Part shown: positions 1-8,223 of the stretch, in pieces | How positions within the stretch are numbered: the first letter of the stretch is position 1 | How the letters are laid out: each line of letters starts with the position of its first letter | Assembly: GCA_030431935.1 (NCBI GenBank) | Contig: JAUIIC010000003.1 | Span: 1-48,322, forward strand | Length of the DNA stretch: 48,322 nucleotides | From: Alphaproteobacteria bacterium | Lineage (GTDB): Bacteria > Pseudomonadota > Alphaproteobacteria > Rhodobacterales > Rhodobacteraceae | Direction of reading: 5' to 3' | Notes under the pieces: model-generated | What the model was told of the DNA's origin: nothing | What the model saw: only the letters and a program-made list of their open reading frames with translations | Database searches by the model: none | Position numbers and translations under genes: made by a program

Positions 1-358
1 GGCACAGCGTGGAGAAGTCTGGAACGGGCCAGTCCAGCCCGGCGAGGCGCAGGAGGCTGGCGACCATCCCGGCGGTCTGCCTGAGCGGCAGCTTGAATAG
101 CACCTTGATCGACAGGCAGAACTGGATCGCCGTATCCGAGAAGACTGGCGGGCGTCCGGGGCGGCCCTCATGCGGGGCGTGCCAAGCCATCTCCTTGTCC
201 AGCCAGATCAGCAGAGACCCGCGCTTCGTCAGCGCAGCGTTGTAGGCGGACCAGTTCGTCGTGCGGTAGCGGGCGGGCTTGGGCTTGCTCATGACGCCCG
301 TCTAACCGCCTGGATTCGTGATGTGAATCCTTCACAGTGAGAGTTCTGCAACAACCCC
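1..358 (-). mobile_element. IS5-family element, right end, partial
   Basis: The element holds the 5' part of a transposase gene and its upstream end. Read inward from about position 358 on the minus strand, the terminus begins GGGGTTGTTGCAGAACTC, which resembles the GG(C/G)TTTGTTG-type ends of the IS903 branch of the IS5 family. Between this end and the start codon lie two nested dyads, GTGAA-TCC-TTCAC and GGATTC-N7-GAATCC, of the kind that bind transposase. The left end lies outside the window, so neither the second inverted repeat nor a target duplication can be checked. The exact terminal base is uncertain by a few positions. Confidence 0.6.
2..292 (-). CDS. IS5-family transposase, N-terminal part (cut by window edge)
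   Basis: The ATG at 292 opens a 97-codon frame that runs off the left edge with no stop. The protein begins MSKPKPARYRTTNWSAYNAA and continues through GRPGRPPVFSDTAIQFCLSI and LFKLPLRQTAGM. This is the conserved N-terminal region of IS5-type transposases common in Rhodobacteraceae and Paracoccus. The segment seen lies before the catalytic DDE residues, so activity cannot be judged. I recognise the family from memory of such proteins; a search against ISfinder would decide the exact group. Confidence 0.8.
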   Translation of the reverse strand, partial: MSKPKPARYRTTNWSAYNAALTKRGSLLIWLDKEMAWHAPHEGRPGRPPVFSDTAIQFCLSIKVLFKLPLRQTAGMVASLLRLAGLDWPVPDFSTLC

Positions 359-513
359 GCAATGACATAGGAAAAAGCCGTGGAACCGACCCGATACGCG
401 GAACTTCACGGCGCCACACAGGCATTGCCCGGTGACGGGATACGCGTCCATGTCCAACCTCCTTCGCCTGCGTTTCGAACCATGCCCGGACCCGAGACCT
501 TAGGTTCGTGATC

Positions 514-790
514 TCACCGCCAAACCCGGCCGACCTGACGGAAGGGTTCTTCTGCTTCGATCCGGGTGTCAGCCCGGTGATGCCCCCAATGCGTCAGCGG
601 GATCGGGGTCTTGTGTCCGATCACGACGTGCGGCGGTTCCGCGTTTTGATATCGACCAGAAACCTCCGGCTTTTCGACGGCATCCGCAAGCGTGATGGAC
701 CGGGTGCTGGTTCGGACATGCCATTCGGAAGCGGCCGGTGGACGCCTCGATGCACGCATTGTCTATCGATTTCTCCCAGCGTGACTCGTC
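514..790 (-). pseudogene. Degenerate IS3-type transposase (OrfB) C-terminus
   Basis: Two minus-strand frames together give a recognisable end of an IS3-family integrase core. About 770 to 700 reads KSIDNACIEASTGRFR, matching the DNAxIExxNGxxR motif that carries the last catalytic Glu. After a frameshift near 700, the frame from 699 to 514 reads TLADAVEKPEV and later VVIGHKTPIPL, matching the usual LADAxEKLExWRxxYN and GxxTPxxL tail. The expected YN-ERPH stretch is decayed (QNAEPPH). The N-terminal two thirds are missing. This is a dead remnant next to the IS5 fragment. Boundaries are approximate because they depend on where the homology fades. Confidence 0.65.
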
Positions 791-1008
791 TTGGATGTCG
801 TCGTGCATAGGGGGCCGGAGGTCCATGCCGCGCGGAAAGGACACGACGCCCTCCGCACCACTTCGGTATGACCATCTTGACCGCAAACCTGCAGCGGCAA
901 GCGGCGATCGCGCAGGGAGTCTCAGGTTCCGTTACGCGGGATAACAGGCCGTGAGATTGGCTCGTGGTCAAGGCGGTGGGACAACGCCATGGGGCACTGT
1001 ATCGGAAA
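791..1008. other. Intergenic region upstream of xylB
   Basis: I find no convincing gene here. The short open frames have no recognisable domains and poor start signals. The stretch lies between the IS3 remnant and the xylB operator and probably holds old flanking DNA plus the distal xylB promoter region. Confidence 0.5.
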
Positions 1009-1024
1009 ATACAAACGATTGTAT
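1009..1024. promoter_or_regulatory. LacI-family operator upstream of xylB
   Basis: ATACAAACGATTGTAT is an imperfect 16-bp palindrome (one mismatched pair). It shares 15 of 16 bases with the perfect copy at 19729-19744 and lies 59 bp before the xylB start. A TTGACG hexamer (1024-1029) starts at its last base and is also found after the operator at 4911-4926, so a repressor bound here would block a -35 element. The CG-centred palindrome is typical for LacI-type regulators, and one is encoded at 3817-4842. Binding by that protein is inferred. Confidence 0.8.
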
Positions 1025-1082
1025 TGACGTTGCCGTTGATCCGAAGGCATGCTGCGTCACAAAGCAGGGAGAACCCACCATC

Positions 1083-2522
1083 ATGTATCTCGGGCTCGAC
1101 CTTGGCACCTCAGGGGTCAAGGCATTGGTGATCGATGACGACCAACGCCTTGTGGCACAGGCGACAGCGCCACTGACAGTCGATCGCCCGCATCCCGGGT
1201 GGTCTCAACAGGCGCCGTTTGACTGGGTGGCGGCAACGGAGCGGGTGCTCGACGAGCTTGCAGGGGCAGGTGCGCTGCGCCACGTCAAAGGGATCGGCCT
1301 TTCGGGACAAATGCATGGCGCGGTCATGCTGGATCGGGCGGATCATCCGATCGCACCGTGTATCTTGTGGAACGACACGCGCGCCCAAGCAGAAGCCGCG
1401 GACATGGATGCGGATCCCGACTTTCGGGCAATCACCGGCAACATCGTGTTTCCCGGCTTCACCGCGCCCAAGCTGGCGTGGCTCCGCAAGGTTGAACCGA
1501 CCACTTTCGGTCGACTCGCGAAGGTCCTTCTTCCAAAGGATTTCCTGAGACTTTGGCTCACTGGTGAGCATGTCGGCGAGATGTCGGATGCCGCCGGGAC
1601 GAGCTGGCTCGATACGGGCGCGCGGGCGTGGGATGCGGGGCTGCTGGCAAAAACCGGTCTGTCGCTTGATCAGATGCCGCGGCTTGTCGAAGGGTCCGAG
1701 GTGTCCGGTCACCTGCGCGGTGATCTTGCCGCGCGGTTCGGTTTGCCCGCGGGCATCCCGGTCGCCGGGGGTGGCGGAGACAACGCGGCGACAGGCATCG
1801 GCATGGGGACCGTCGCTGCGGGGCAGGCTTTCGTCAGCCTTGGAACCTCGGGCGTGCTGTTCGCCGCGAATGACGGCTATCGGCCCGATCCTGCGACGGC
1901 CGTCCATACCTTCTGCCATGCCTTGCCCGAAACCTGGCACCAGATGGGCGTCATTCTCTCGGCAACAGACGCGCTCAACTGGTTCGCGGGGTTGGTGGGG
2001 GAGGACGCTGCCACGCTGACAGGGGGTCTCGGACCGCTCAGGGCCCCCGCTCGCACGCTGTTCCTGCCCTATCTCGGGGGCGAGCGCACGCCGCTGAACG
2101 ACGCCGCGGTGCGTGGGGCCTTCACCGGACTGGAACACGCGACCGACCGTTCCGCCGCCACCCGCGCGGTGCTCGAAGGCGTCACCTTCGCGATCCGCGA
2201 TTGCCGCGATGCCCTGGCGGCGACGGGCACGCACCTCGAGGCGCTGACCGCGACCGGCGGTGGGGCGCGGTCGGAGTACTGGCTGGCCGCGATTGCCACG
2301 GCACTGGATGTGCCCGTCATCTTGCCCGAGGCCGGAGATTTCGGCGCGGCTTTCGGGGCCGCGCGGCTCGGCCTCATGGCTGCCGTGGGCGCAGGACCCG
2401 GGATCGCCACCCCACCACCCACCGCTCGGATCGTCGAGCCCGATCGGCACCTTGTCGATGCCTATTCCGAAACCCACGCGCGATACCGCGCGGCGCAAAC
2501 TGCAATCCGAGGACTGACATGA
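1083..2522 (+). CDS. xylB: Xylulokinase
   Basis: ATP-dependent phosphorylation of D-xylulose to xylulose 5-phosphate, feeding the pentose phosphate pathway. The 479-residue length fits the FGGY carbohydrate kinase family. Visible are the phosphate-binding DLGTSGVK motif (residues 6-13), LSGQMHG (73-79) and [12 protein letters not shown], whose Asp233 sits at the same number as the catalytic Asp of E. coli XylB. A C-terminal [17 protein letters not shown] segment fits the second FGGY domain. I chose the ATG at 1083 because an AGGGAG ribosome site lies at 1066-1071 and homology begins there; the frame stays open further upstream without family similarity. The stop overlaps the xylA start (ATGA), so the two are translationally coupled. 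The operator at 1009-1024 probably controls the pair. Confidence 0.95.
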   Translation: MYLGLDLGTSGVKALVIDDDQRLVAQATAPLTVDRPHPGWSQQAPFDWVAATERVLDELAGAGALRHVKGIGLSGQMHGAVMLDRADHPIAPCILWNDTRAQAEAADMDADPDFRAITGNIVFPGFTAPKLAWLRKVEPTTFGRLAKVLLPKDFLRLWLTGEHVGEMSDAAGTSWLDTGARAWDAGLLAKTGLSLDQMPRLVEGSEVSGHLRGDLAARFGLPAGIPVAGGGGDNAATGIGMGTVAAGQAFVSLGTSGVLFAANDGYRPDPATAVHTFCHALPETWHQMGVILSATDALNWFAGLVGEDAATLTGGLGPLRAPARTLFLPYLGGERTPLNDAAVRGAFTGLEHATDRSAATRAVLEGVTFAIRDCRDALAATGTHLEALTATGGGARSEYWLAAIATALDVPVILPEAGDFGAAFGAARLGLMAAVGAGPGIATPPPTARIVEPDRHLVDAYSETHARYRAAQTAIRGLT

Positions 2523-3820
2523 CCGATTTTTTCAAGGGTATTCCACCGTTGGCCTACGAAGGCCCGGACTCGTCCAACGCCTTCTCGTTCCGCCACTACG
2601 ACCCCGCGCGAAAGGTCATGGGCAAGACCCTCGCCGACCACCTGCGCTTCTCGGTCGCCTATTGGCACAGCTTCGCCTGGCCCGGCGGCGATCCTTTCGG
2701 CGGGCAGACCTTCGAGCGTCCGTGGTTCGGCGATACGATGGACCTGGCCAAGCTCAAGGCAGATACAGCCTTTGAGATGTTCCGCATTCTGGGCGTGCCC
2801 TTCTTCTGTTTCCACGACGCGGATGTCCGCCCCGAAGGTGCCGACTTCGTGGAAAACACCGCGCGCCTGGAAGAGATCACGGACTATTTCCTGGAAAACA
2901 TGGAAGACACGGGGGTGCGGCTGCTTTGGGGGACGGCCAACCTGTTTTCTCACCGCCGCTACATGGCCGGCGCCGCCACGAACCCAGATCCGGATGTGTT
3001 CGCCTTCGCTGCGGCCACGGTGAAATCCTGCCTCGATGCGACCCACAAGCTCGGTGGCGAGAACTACGTGCTCTGGGGCGGCCGCGAGGGGTATGAGACG
3101 CTGCTCAACACCGACCTTTCGCGCGAGAGGGCGCACGCGGGCCGCTTCCTTCAGATGGTGGTCGAGTACAAGCACAAGATCGGCTTTCCGGGCACGATAC
3201 TGATCGAGCCGAAACCGCAGGAGCCCACCAAGCACCAGTACGATCACGATGTCGCGACGGTCTATGGCTTCCTCAAGGAGTTCGGTCTGGAAACCGAGGT
3301 GAAGGTCAATATCGAGCAAGGACATGCGATCCTTGCCGGTCACAGTTTCGAGCATGAACTGGCGATGGCTGCGAGCCTCGGGATTTTCGGATCGATCGAC
3401 ATGAATCGAAACGATTACCAATCGGGTTGGGACACGGATCAGTTTCCCAACAGCGTTCCCGAGGTCGCGCTGGCCTATTACGAGGTGCTCAAGGCGGGCG
3501 GCTTCACCACGGGGGGGACGAACTTCGACGCGAAACTGCGGCGCCAGTCGCTCGACCCCGAGGATCTGATCCTCGCCCATGCCGGCGCCATGGATGTCTG
3601 CGCGCGCGGTCTCATGGCGGCCGCCGCCATGCTCGAGGACGGCGGGCTGGAGGACATGCGTGCCGCGCGCTATGCGGGCTGGAACAGCGATGATGCCCAA
3701 GCCATGTTGGGGGAGGATCTCGCTTCGATCGCTGCGCGCGTCACGCGGGATGGCATCAACCCCACGCCCGTCTCGGGTCGTCAGGAACGTCTGGAGAACT
3801 GGGTCAATCGCTTCGTTTAG
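2519..3820 (+). CDS. xylA: Xylose isomerase
   Basis: Converts D-xylose to D-xylulose in the cytoplasm using two divalent metal ions. The 433-residue protein is the long (class II) type. Catalytic His99 and Asp102 are seen in [12 protein letters not shown], the [11 protein letters not shown] segment forms part of the active-site wall, and [16 protein letters not shown] supplies metal ligand Glu230 and Lys232. [15 protein letters not shown] near residues 300-314 carries further metal ligands. It is coupled to xylB through an ATGA overlap. At its 3' end it overlaps the convergent LacI-type gene by four bases (TTAG, 3817-3820). Xylose isomerase next to xylulokinase is the classical isomerase route, not the Weimberg oxidation route. 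Confidence 0.97.
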   Translation: MTDFFKGIPPLAYEGPDSSNAFSFRHYDPARKVMGKTLADHLRFSVAYWHSFAWPGGDPFGGQTFERPWFGDTMDLAKLKADTAFEMFRILGVPFFCFHDADVRPEGADFVENTARLEEITDYFLENMEDTGVRLLWGTANLFSHRRYMAGAATNPDPDVFAFAAATVKSCLDATHKLGGENYVLWGGREGYETLLNTDLSRERAHAGRFLQMVVEYKHKIGFPGTILIEPKPQEPTKHQYDHDVATVYGFLKEFGLETEVKVNIEQGHAILAGHSFEHELAMAASLGIFGSIDMNRNDYQSGWDTDQFPNSVPEVALAYYEVLKAGGFTTGGTNFDAKLRRQSLDPEDLILAHAGAMDVCARGLMAAAAMLEDGGLEDMRAARYAGWNSDDAQAMLGEDLASIAARVTRDGINPTPVSGRQERLENWVNRFV

Positions 3821-4842
3821 GCCTGGAAGATATGAGACTGGCGCAGGAGCGGCGTGGGCTTGATCTCATGCCGCTCGAACCCGCCGGACTGCGCTGGATC
3901 AGTCGCGTCCAGGCGCCGGATCATGACCTTGCTCAACAACTCTGCGACCCGGGTGTCTTCGGTCGAAAAGGTCGAAAGGGGTGGGGCGGTATGTTCCGAA
4001 CCGGGAAAATTCTGCCCACCAAACACCGTCAGGTCACGGCCTACGACACGACCTGCGAATGCCGCTGCGCGAAAGACCCCGAACGCTATGGAGTCCTGGA
4101 TGCAGGCGAATGCCACGCGTTTTCCACTTTCCAGAATTCGGGCAGCGGTCTCTTCGCCCGCCTTTTCCGTCATCTCGATGCGCCAGACCGTCGGCGTCGG
4201 ATCACCTCGAGACGCAGCCTTTTGCAGGGCTCCAAGCACATAGTTATCGGCAAAGTTCAGACCCTCCGGCGCACTGAGGACGTGCGTTTCCTCGGCTGGG
4301 GTTTCGCCAAGCGCCCCGATCGCGATCCGGCCGGCTTCGGCGTAGTCGATCTCGACAAGGGGATGGCGATCGGGCCAATCGGTGGTGCCGAAGGTGATGA
4401 AGGGAAGCCCCGCCTTCAAAAGCAGCTGCACCCGCTCATCTTCTGTCCGCGTGCGCCCGAGGATCAGGCCATCGGCCAGACGTTCGTCCACGATCTGGCG
4501 CACGATGCTGGCCTCCTCGTCGCGCGTGCGGGCGGCGAACACGGCAAGGTGCAAACCCTTGTCGCGCAGATGCTGGTCGAGCGTGGACAGGAGCTCGAGA
4601 AAGATCGGAGACGCGAAACGTTGCTGCGGGGGGGAAAGAAGCACGGCAACGCGGCCCGATTTGCCCCCGCGCAAGGCCCGCGCCGCGGCATTTGGCCGGT
4701 AATCGTAGCGTTGCGCGAGATCTTGCACGGCGCGGCGGGTCTCGGACTTGACGCGCGGGTCATCACGCAAGGCGCGCGACACGGTCGAGACGTCCACGCC
4801 CAACTCTTCGGCCAGCATCTTCAATCCGACCGGTTTATGCAT
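3817..4842 (-). CDS. LacI-family transcriptional regulator, probable xylose/xyloside repressor
   Basis: A 341-residue DNA-binding regulator. The N-terminus reads [20 protein letters not shown], the LacI helix-turn-helix, followed by the hinge segment [15 protein letters not shown]. The rest is a periplasmic-binding-protein-like sensor domain ([14 protein letters not shown], then [15 protein letters not shown]). I chose the ATG at 4842 because an AAGGAC ribosome site lies just upstream and the HTH begins there; the frame remains open for 39 more codons. It is convergent with xylA (4-bp overlap) and divergent from the EthD operon. Three copies of a CG-centred palindrome typical of LacI operators lie before xylB, beside this gene, and before the CUT2 binding protein. 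It is therefore the likely local regulator and probably autoregulated. The inducer is unknown; xylose or an alpha-xyloside is the obvious guess. Confidence 0.9.
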   Translation of the reverse strand: MHKPVGLKMLAEELGVDVSTVSRALRDDPRVKSETRRAVQDLAQRYDYRPNAAARALRGGKSGRVAVLLSPPQQRFASPIFLELLSTLDQHLRDKGLHLAVFAARTRDEEASIVRQIVDERLADGLILGRTRTEDERVQLLLKAGLPFITFGTTDWPDRHPLVEIDYAEAGRIAIGALGETPAEETHVLSAPEGLNFADNYVLGALQKAASRGDPTPTVWRIEMTEKAGEETAARILESGKRVAFACIQDSIAFGVFRAAAFAGRVVGRDLTVFGGQNFPGSEHTAPPLSTFSTEDTRVAELLSKVMIRRLDATDPAQSGGFERHEIKPTPLLRQSHIFQA

Positions 4843-4910
4843 CTGCGAGCGTCCTTTGAAAGCCTTTGTATGCAACAAGATAGCCGGGCCGCCCGCAAAG
4901 GAAAACACAA

Positions 4911-4926
4911 ATCCAAACGTTTGTAT
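4911..4926. promoter_or_regulatory. LacI-family operator between regulator gene and EthD operon
   Basis: ATCCAAACGTTTGTAT has the perfect core CAAACGTTTG and 15 of 16 bases of the 19729 copy. It is followed by the same TTGTATTGACGT string as the xylB operator, so a -35-like TTGACG overlaps its end. It lies 53 bp before the EthD-like start and 68 bp before the divergent regulator start, so one site could serve both directions. Confidence 0.8.
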
Positions 4927-4979
4927 TGACGTCAGGCCCGGAATCGGCGTCTCTTTCATGACAGGGAGGAAGAAACCAG

Positions 4980-5315
4980 ATGATCAAGCTCGTCGCGCTT
5001 GTGACAAGGAAACCAGGCCTGTCGCCGGAGGCATTCCGCGACTACTGGTTGAAAACCCACGCGCCGCTCGCCGCGGCAATACCGGGGCTTCGGGGCTACC
5101 GCATCAACATCGCGGGCGACCCGGGCGAGCAGCCGCCGGCGCCCTATGACGGGTCAGCGGAGCTGTGGTTCGACGACCTTGCCGCCATGACTGCCGGCCT
5201 GGGCTCTCCCCAGGGTGGGGTGGCAGGTGAAGACACGGCGCATTTCGCGGCCTCGATCGAGTTTCTCGTGACGGAGGAACATGTGATCCTGCCATCGCCC
5301 GAGGTATCGGCATGA
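4980..5315 (+). CDS. EthD-domain (dimeric alpha/beta barrel) small protein
   Basis: A 111-residue protein with the EthD/REDY-like signature: MIKLVALVTRKPGLSPEAFRDYWLKTHAPLA is the opening strand-helix of this ferredoxin-like fold, with the typical FRDYW-x-THAPL motif at residues 19-31 (no more than a motif match). EthD proteins were first seen as accessory factors in ethyl tert-butyl ether degradation, but members in sugar clusters have no settled role. It is the first gene after the operator at 4911-4926, has a GGGAGGAAG ribosome site, and overlaps the SDR start by four bases. The tight coupling suggests a joint function with the SDR, for example as a mutarotase or isomerase-like helper. That is inference. 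Confidence 0.8.
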   Translation: MIKLVALVTRKPGLSPEAFRDYWLKTHAPLAAAIPGLRGYRINIAGDPGEQPPAPYDGSAELWFDDLAAMTAGLGSPQGGVAGEDTAHFAASIEFLVTEEHVILPSPEVSA

Positions 5316-6067
5316 GCGCGCGCATGTTCCCTGTGCCGGGCCGCCACAAAGGCCGTGTCTACGTCATCACCGGCGGCGCGCAAGGGATCGGTCGCGCCTG
5401 CGCCGAGCGTTTCGCCGCCGAGGGCGCGCGGGTCATGATCGCGGATATCGACCCGGCGGGTGCCGAGGTGGCCGAGGCCGTCGGCGGCGCTTTCACACGC
5501 ACCGACATGTCGGACCCGGAGCAGGTCCGCGGTCTCGCCGAGGCGGCGGTCGCGCATTTCGGGCGGATCGACATCTGGCACAACAACGCCTTCGCCGCAG
5601 TGTTCAAGCCGATCCATGAGCAGACCCTTGAGGAATTCGACACGATCACCGGCGTCGGCATTCGGGGCTACTGGATGGGCGCCAAGGTCGCGGTCGAGCA
5701 AATGCGGGCGCAGGGCGGGAAGGGTGTGATCCTCAACACCGCGAGCGTCCAGAGCTTCGTGGGCGAAAAGGGGTTCTCGGCCTATCAGGCGACGAAAGGG
5801 GCGGTTCTGGCGCTGACGCGGTCTCTGGCCATCGACCATGCGCCCGACATTCGGGCCGTCGCCCTTGCACCCGGCCTGATCGCAACGGATGCCATCAAGG
5901 GCATTCCCGAGGATGTCATGCAGGGCGTGCTCGCAGATATTCCCGCAGGCCGCGCCGCCGAGCCTGCGGAAGTCGCAGCGCTGGCTGCATTCATCGCCTC
6001 TGACGAGGCCGACTACATGTCCGGCACCGCTGTCATCCTCGACGGTGCCTATCTGGCGATCGGGTGA
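5312..6067 (+). CDS. Short-chain dehydrogenase/reductase (classical SDR)
   Basis: A 251-residue NAD(P)-dependent oxidoreductase. The cofactor motif TGGAQGIG is at residues 20-27, Asp45 after the second strand (MIADID) favours NAD over NADP, NNAF stands in place of NNAG near 91-94, and the catalytic Ser145-Tyr158-Lys162 set (SAYQATKG) is present. The C-terminal SGTAVILDGAYLAIG is typical. Within a pentose cluster the likely substrate is a sugar, sugar lactone precursor or polyol, for example xylose to xylonolactone. The family is too broad to say from sequence. It is coupled to the EthD-like gene before it (ATGA) and to the alpha-xylosidase after it. Confidence 0.85.
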   Translation: MSARMFPVPGRHKGRVYVITGGAQGIGRACAERFAAEGARVMIADIDPAGAEVAEAVGGAFTRTDMSDPEQVRGLAEAAVAHFGRIDIWHNNAFAAVFKPIHEQTLEEFDTITGVGIRGYWMGAKVAVEQMRAQGGKGVILNTASVQSFVGEKGFSAYQATKGAVLALTRSLAIDHAPDIRAVALAPGLIATDAIKGIPEDVMQGVLADIPAGRAAEPAEVAALAAFIASDEADYMSGTAVILDGAYLAIG

Positions 6068-6072
6068 ATGGA

Positions 6073-8154
6073 ATGACGGTTTTTTCCGAAGTCGATGGCG
6101 GCCTCGAGATCCGCTTCATGGGCGAAACGTTGCGGATCCTGCCCTGGGGACCGAATGCACTGCGCGTGCGGGCGCGACCCGGCAGAGAACTGGCCGCTCC
6201 GCATGTCGACGCCCTCCTGCCTGCGTCGCAGCAGGCCGGCGTCGTCGTGATCGGCGAGACCAGCGCGCGGGTCATGAACGGGCGTATCGCGGCGGAGGTC
6301 ACCCTCAAGGAGCGATATGGGGCCGACATCAAGCGCGAGGCGGTGATCCGCTTCGTGCGGAGCGACACCGGGGAGGAGTTGCTGTCCGAAACCCGAAGCC
6401 ATTTCGCAGGCCCCAGAACGCGCAACTTCAAGGCATTGGCCAGCGGGTCATGGCGCCTGGAGCAGCAATTCAGCGCCTACGAGGACGAAAGCCTGTGGGG
6501 CTTGGGGCAGCCGCAGCATGGTGCGATGGACCTCAAGGGCGTGTCCACGACGCTTCTGCAACAAAACGCCCATGCCGTGATCCCCTTTGTCGTCTCATCG
6601 CGCGGCTACGGCTTTCTCTGGAACAACCCCGCTGTGGGCCGGGCGGAGTTCGCGCGCAACGTGAGCCGTTGGACAGCCGAGGCCACGAACTGCCTCGATT
6701 ACTGGATCACCGCCGGCGACACCCCGGCCGAGATCGTCCGCGCCTATGTGGATGCGACAGGTCATTCGCCTCAGGCACCGGACTGGATCACCGGTTTCTG
6801 GCAATGCAAGCTGCGCTACCGCAACCAAGACGAGTTGATGAGCGTCGCGCGGGAGTACAAGCGCCGTGGCTTGCCGCTGTCGTGCATCGTGATCGACTTC
6901 TTTGCATGGACCCGGCAGGGAGAATGGAAGTTCGACCCCACCGAATGGCCCGATCCCGAGGGCATGGTCGCCGAGCTGGACGCGATGGGCGTGGAGCTCG
7001 TGGTGTCGATCTGGCCGACGGTTTCGGCCTCCTCCGAGAATTACCGGGCGATGACCGAACAGGGGCTCTTGCTGTCGACCGAGCGCGGCGTGCCAGTGGT
7101 GATCCCGTTTCCTGACAAAGACCCCTTCGGCGCCGGCTTCTTCACCTACTATGACCCGTTCAATCCCGCCGCACGCGCCTTCCATTGGGATGTGGTGAAG
7201 CGCAACTACGTCGATCGTGGCATCCGCAATTTCTGGCTGGATGCATGCGAACCCGAAATGCGGCCTGCGCATCCCGAAAACGTCCGCACGGCCCTCGGTA
7301 ACGGGGCGGAGATGCTTTGTGCCTATCCGCTCTTGCACGAAGAAACCTACCGGGCCGGATTGATCGAGGCCGGGATACCGCAAGGCGCACTCTTGTGCCG
7401 GTCGGCCTGGGCCGGATCTCAGAGACATGGCGTGATCCTTTGGTCCGGGGATGTCTGGTCCGACTGGGACTGGTTCCGCGCGCAGATCCCTGCGGGGCTT
7501 CATGCCGGCATGGCGGGCATGGGATGGTGGACCACGGACATCGGCGGGTTCTACGACGGCCACGGCGGGTCCGAGGCGTTCCGCGACCTGCTCGTGCGCT
7601 GGTTCGAGTTCGGGGTGTTTTCTCCGATCTGCCGCCTGCACGGCTTCCGCGTGCCTGACGATGTGCCACCCCCCGCCCAGGGCGAGCCGGTGACTTACGG
7701 TCAGGACACCTTCAACATCTTCACGAACACCGGCGGTTCCAACGAGGTCTGGAGTTTCGGAGAGCGCGTCGAGGAGGTGCTGGTCGGCCTGTTGGCCTTG
7801 CGCGAACGACTGCGCCCCTATGTCGAGGCCGCCTTCGCGCGATATGCCCGGACAGGCGATCCCGTGATGTCGCCGCTCTTCTATCACTTCCCCGAGCAGA
7901 AAGAGCTGTTCGACCGAGGGGACGCCTACATGTTCGGGGCCGACATGCTGGTCGCCCCGGTCCTCGAACCGGGTGCCGAGGCGCGAGAGGTGAACCTGCC
8001 GGCGGGCGAGACATGGGTCGACGCCTGGACGGGAGCCGAGCACCCGGGCGGCACCACGCCGACGATGGCAGCTCCGTGGGGCAGGGTGCCCGTCTTCATC
8101 CGCAAGGCACGGGCGCAGGATCTGCGGCCCATCTTCGAGACATCCATCGACTGA
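6073..8154 (+). CDS. GH31 glycoside hydrolase, probable alpha-xylosidase
   Basis: A 693-residue GH31 enzyme (YicI-like length), expected to release alpha-linked xylose from isoprimeverose or xyloglucan oligosides. The nucleophile Asp lies in FWLDACEPEM (residue 390) and the acid/base Asp in WSGDVWSDW (residue 460). WWTTDIGGFYDG and the FGVFSPICRLHG strand are GH31 hallmarks. No signal peptide is seen, so it is cytoplasmic and acts on imported oligosides. The ATG at 6073 is preferred; a GTG at 6064 overlapping the SDR stop is an alternative. The CUT1 transporter follows, which suggests that importer brings in its substrate. A second GH31 at 19758-21791 is a diverged paralogue. Alpha-glucosidase or sulfoquinovosidase activity cannot be excluded, but the xylA/xylB context favours xylose. 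Confidence 0.88.
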   Translation: MTVFSEVDGGLEIRFMGETLRILPWGPNALRVRARPGRELAAPHVDALLPASQQAGVVVIGETSARVMNGRIAAEVTLKERYGADIKREAVIRFVRSDTGEELLSETRSHFAGPRTRNFKALASGSWRLEQQFSAYEDESLWGLGQPQHGAMDLKGVSTTLLQQNAHAVIPFVVSSRGYGFLWNNPAVGRAEFARNVSRWTAEATNCLDYWITAGDTPAEIVRAYVDATGHSPQAPDWITGFWQCKLRYRNQDELMSVAREYKRRGLPLSCIVIDFFAWTRQGEWKFDPTEWPDPEGMVAELDAMGVELVVSIWPTVSASSENYRAMTEQGLLLSTERGVPVVIPFPDKDPFGAGFFTYYDPFNPAARAFHWDVVKRNYVDRGIRNFWLDACEPEMRPAHPENVRTALGNGAEMLCAYPLLHEETYRAGLIEAGIPQGALLCRSAWAGSQRHGVILWSGDVWSDWDWFRAQIPAGLHAGMAGMGWWTTDIGGFYDGHGGSEAFRDLLVRWFEFGVFSPICRLHGFRVPDDVPPPAQGEPVTYGQDTFNIFTNTGGSNEVWSFGERVEEVLVGLLALRERLRPYVEAAFARYARTGDPVMSPLFYHFPEQKELFDRGDAYMFGADMLVAPVLEPGAEAREVNLPAGETWVDAWTGAEHPGGTTPTMAAPWGRVPVFIRKARAQDLRPIFETSID

Positions 8155-8165
8155 ACAATAACAGA

Positions 8166-8195
8166 CCCCGGCCGCCACGAGGGTGGACCGGGGCG
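8166..8195 (+). other. Intercistronic hairpin before the CUT1 binding protein
   Basis: CCCCGG (8166-8171) pairs with CCGGGG (8188-8193), with an inner CCAC/GTGG pairing. No U-run follows, so a classical terminator is unlikely. It may protect the 5' end of the binding-protein message or reduce read-through from the alpha-xylosidase. Confidence 0.5.
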
Positions 8196-8223
8196 CAAGT
8201 CACTCACAGCAAGGAGGAAAAGG

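Noticed and set aside
1110-2498. Long open frame antisense to xylulokinase
   Set aside because: High G+C gives long chance frames. The translation is rich in Arg/Gly/His with no domain, and the opposite strand is a clear kinase.
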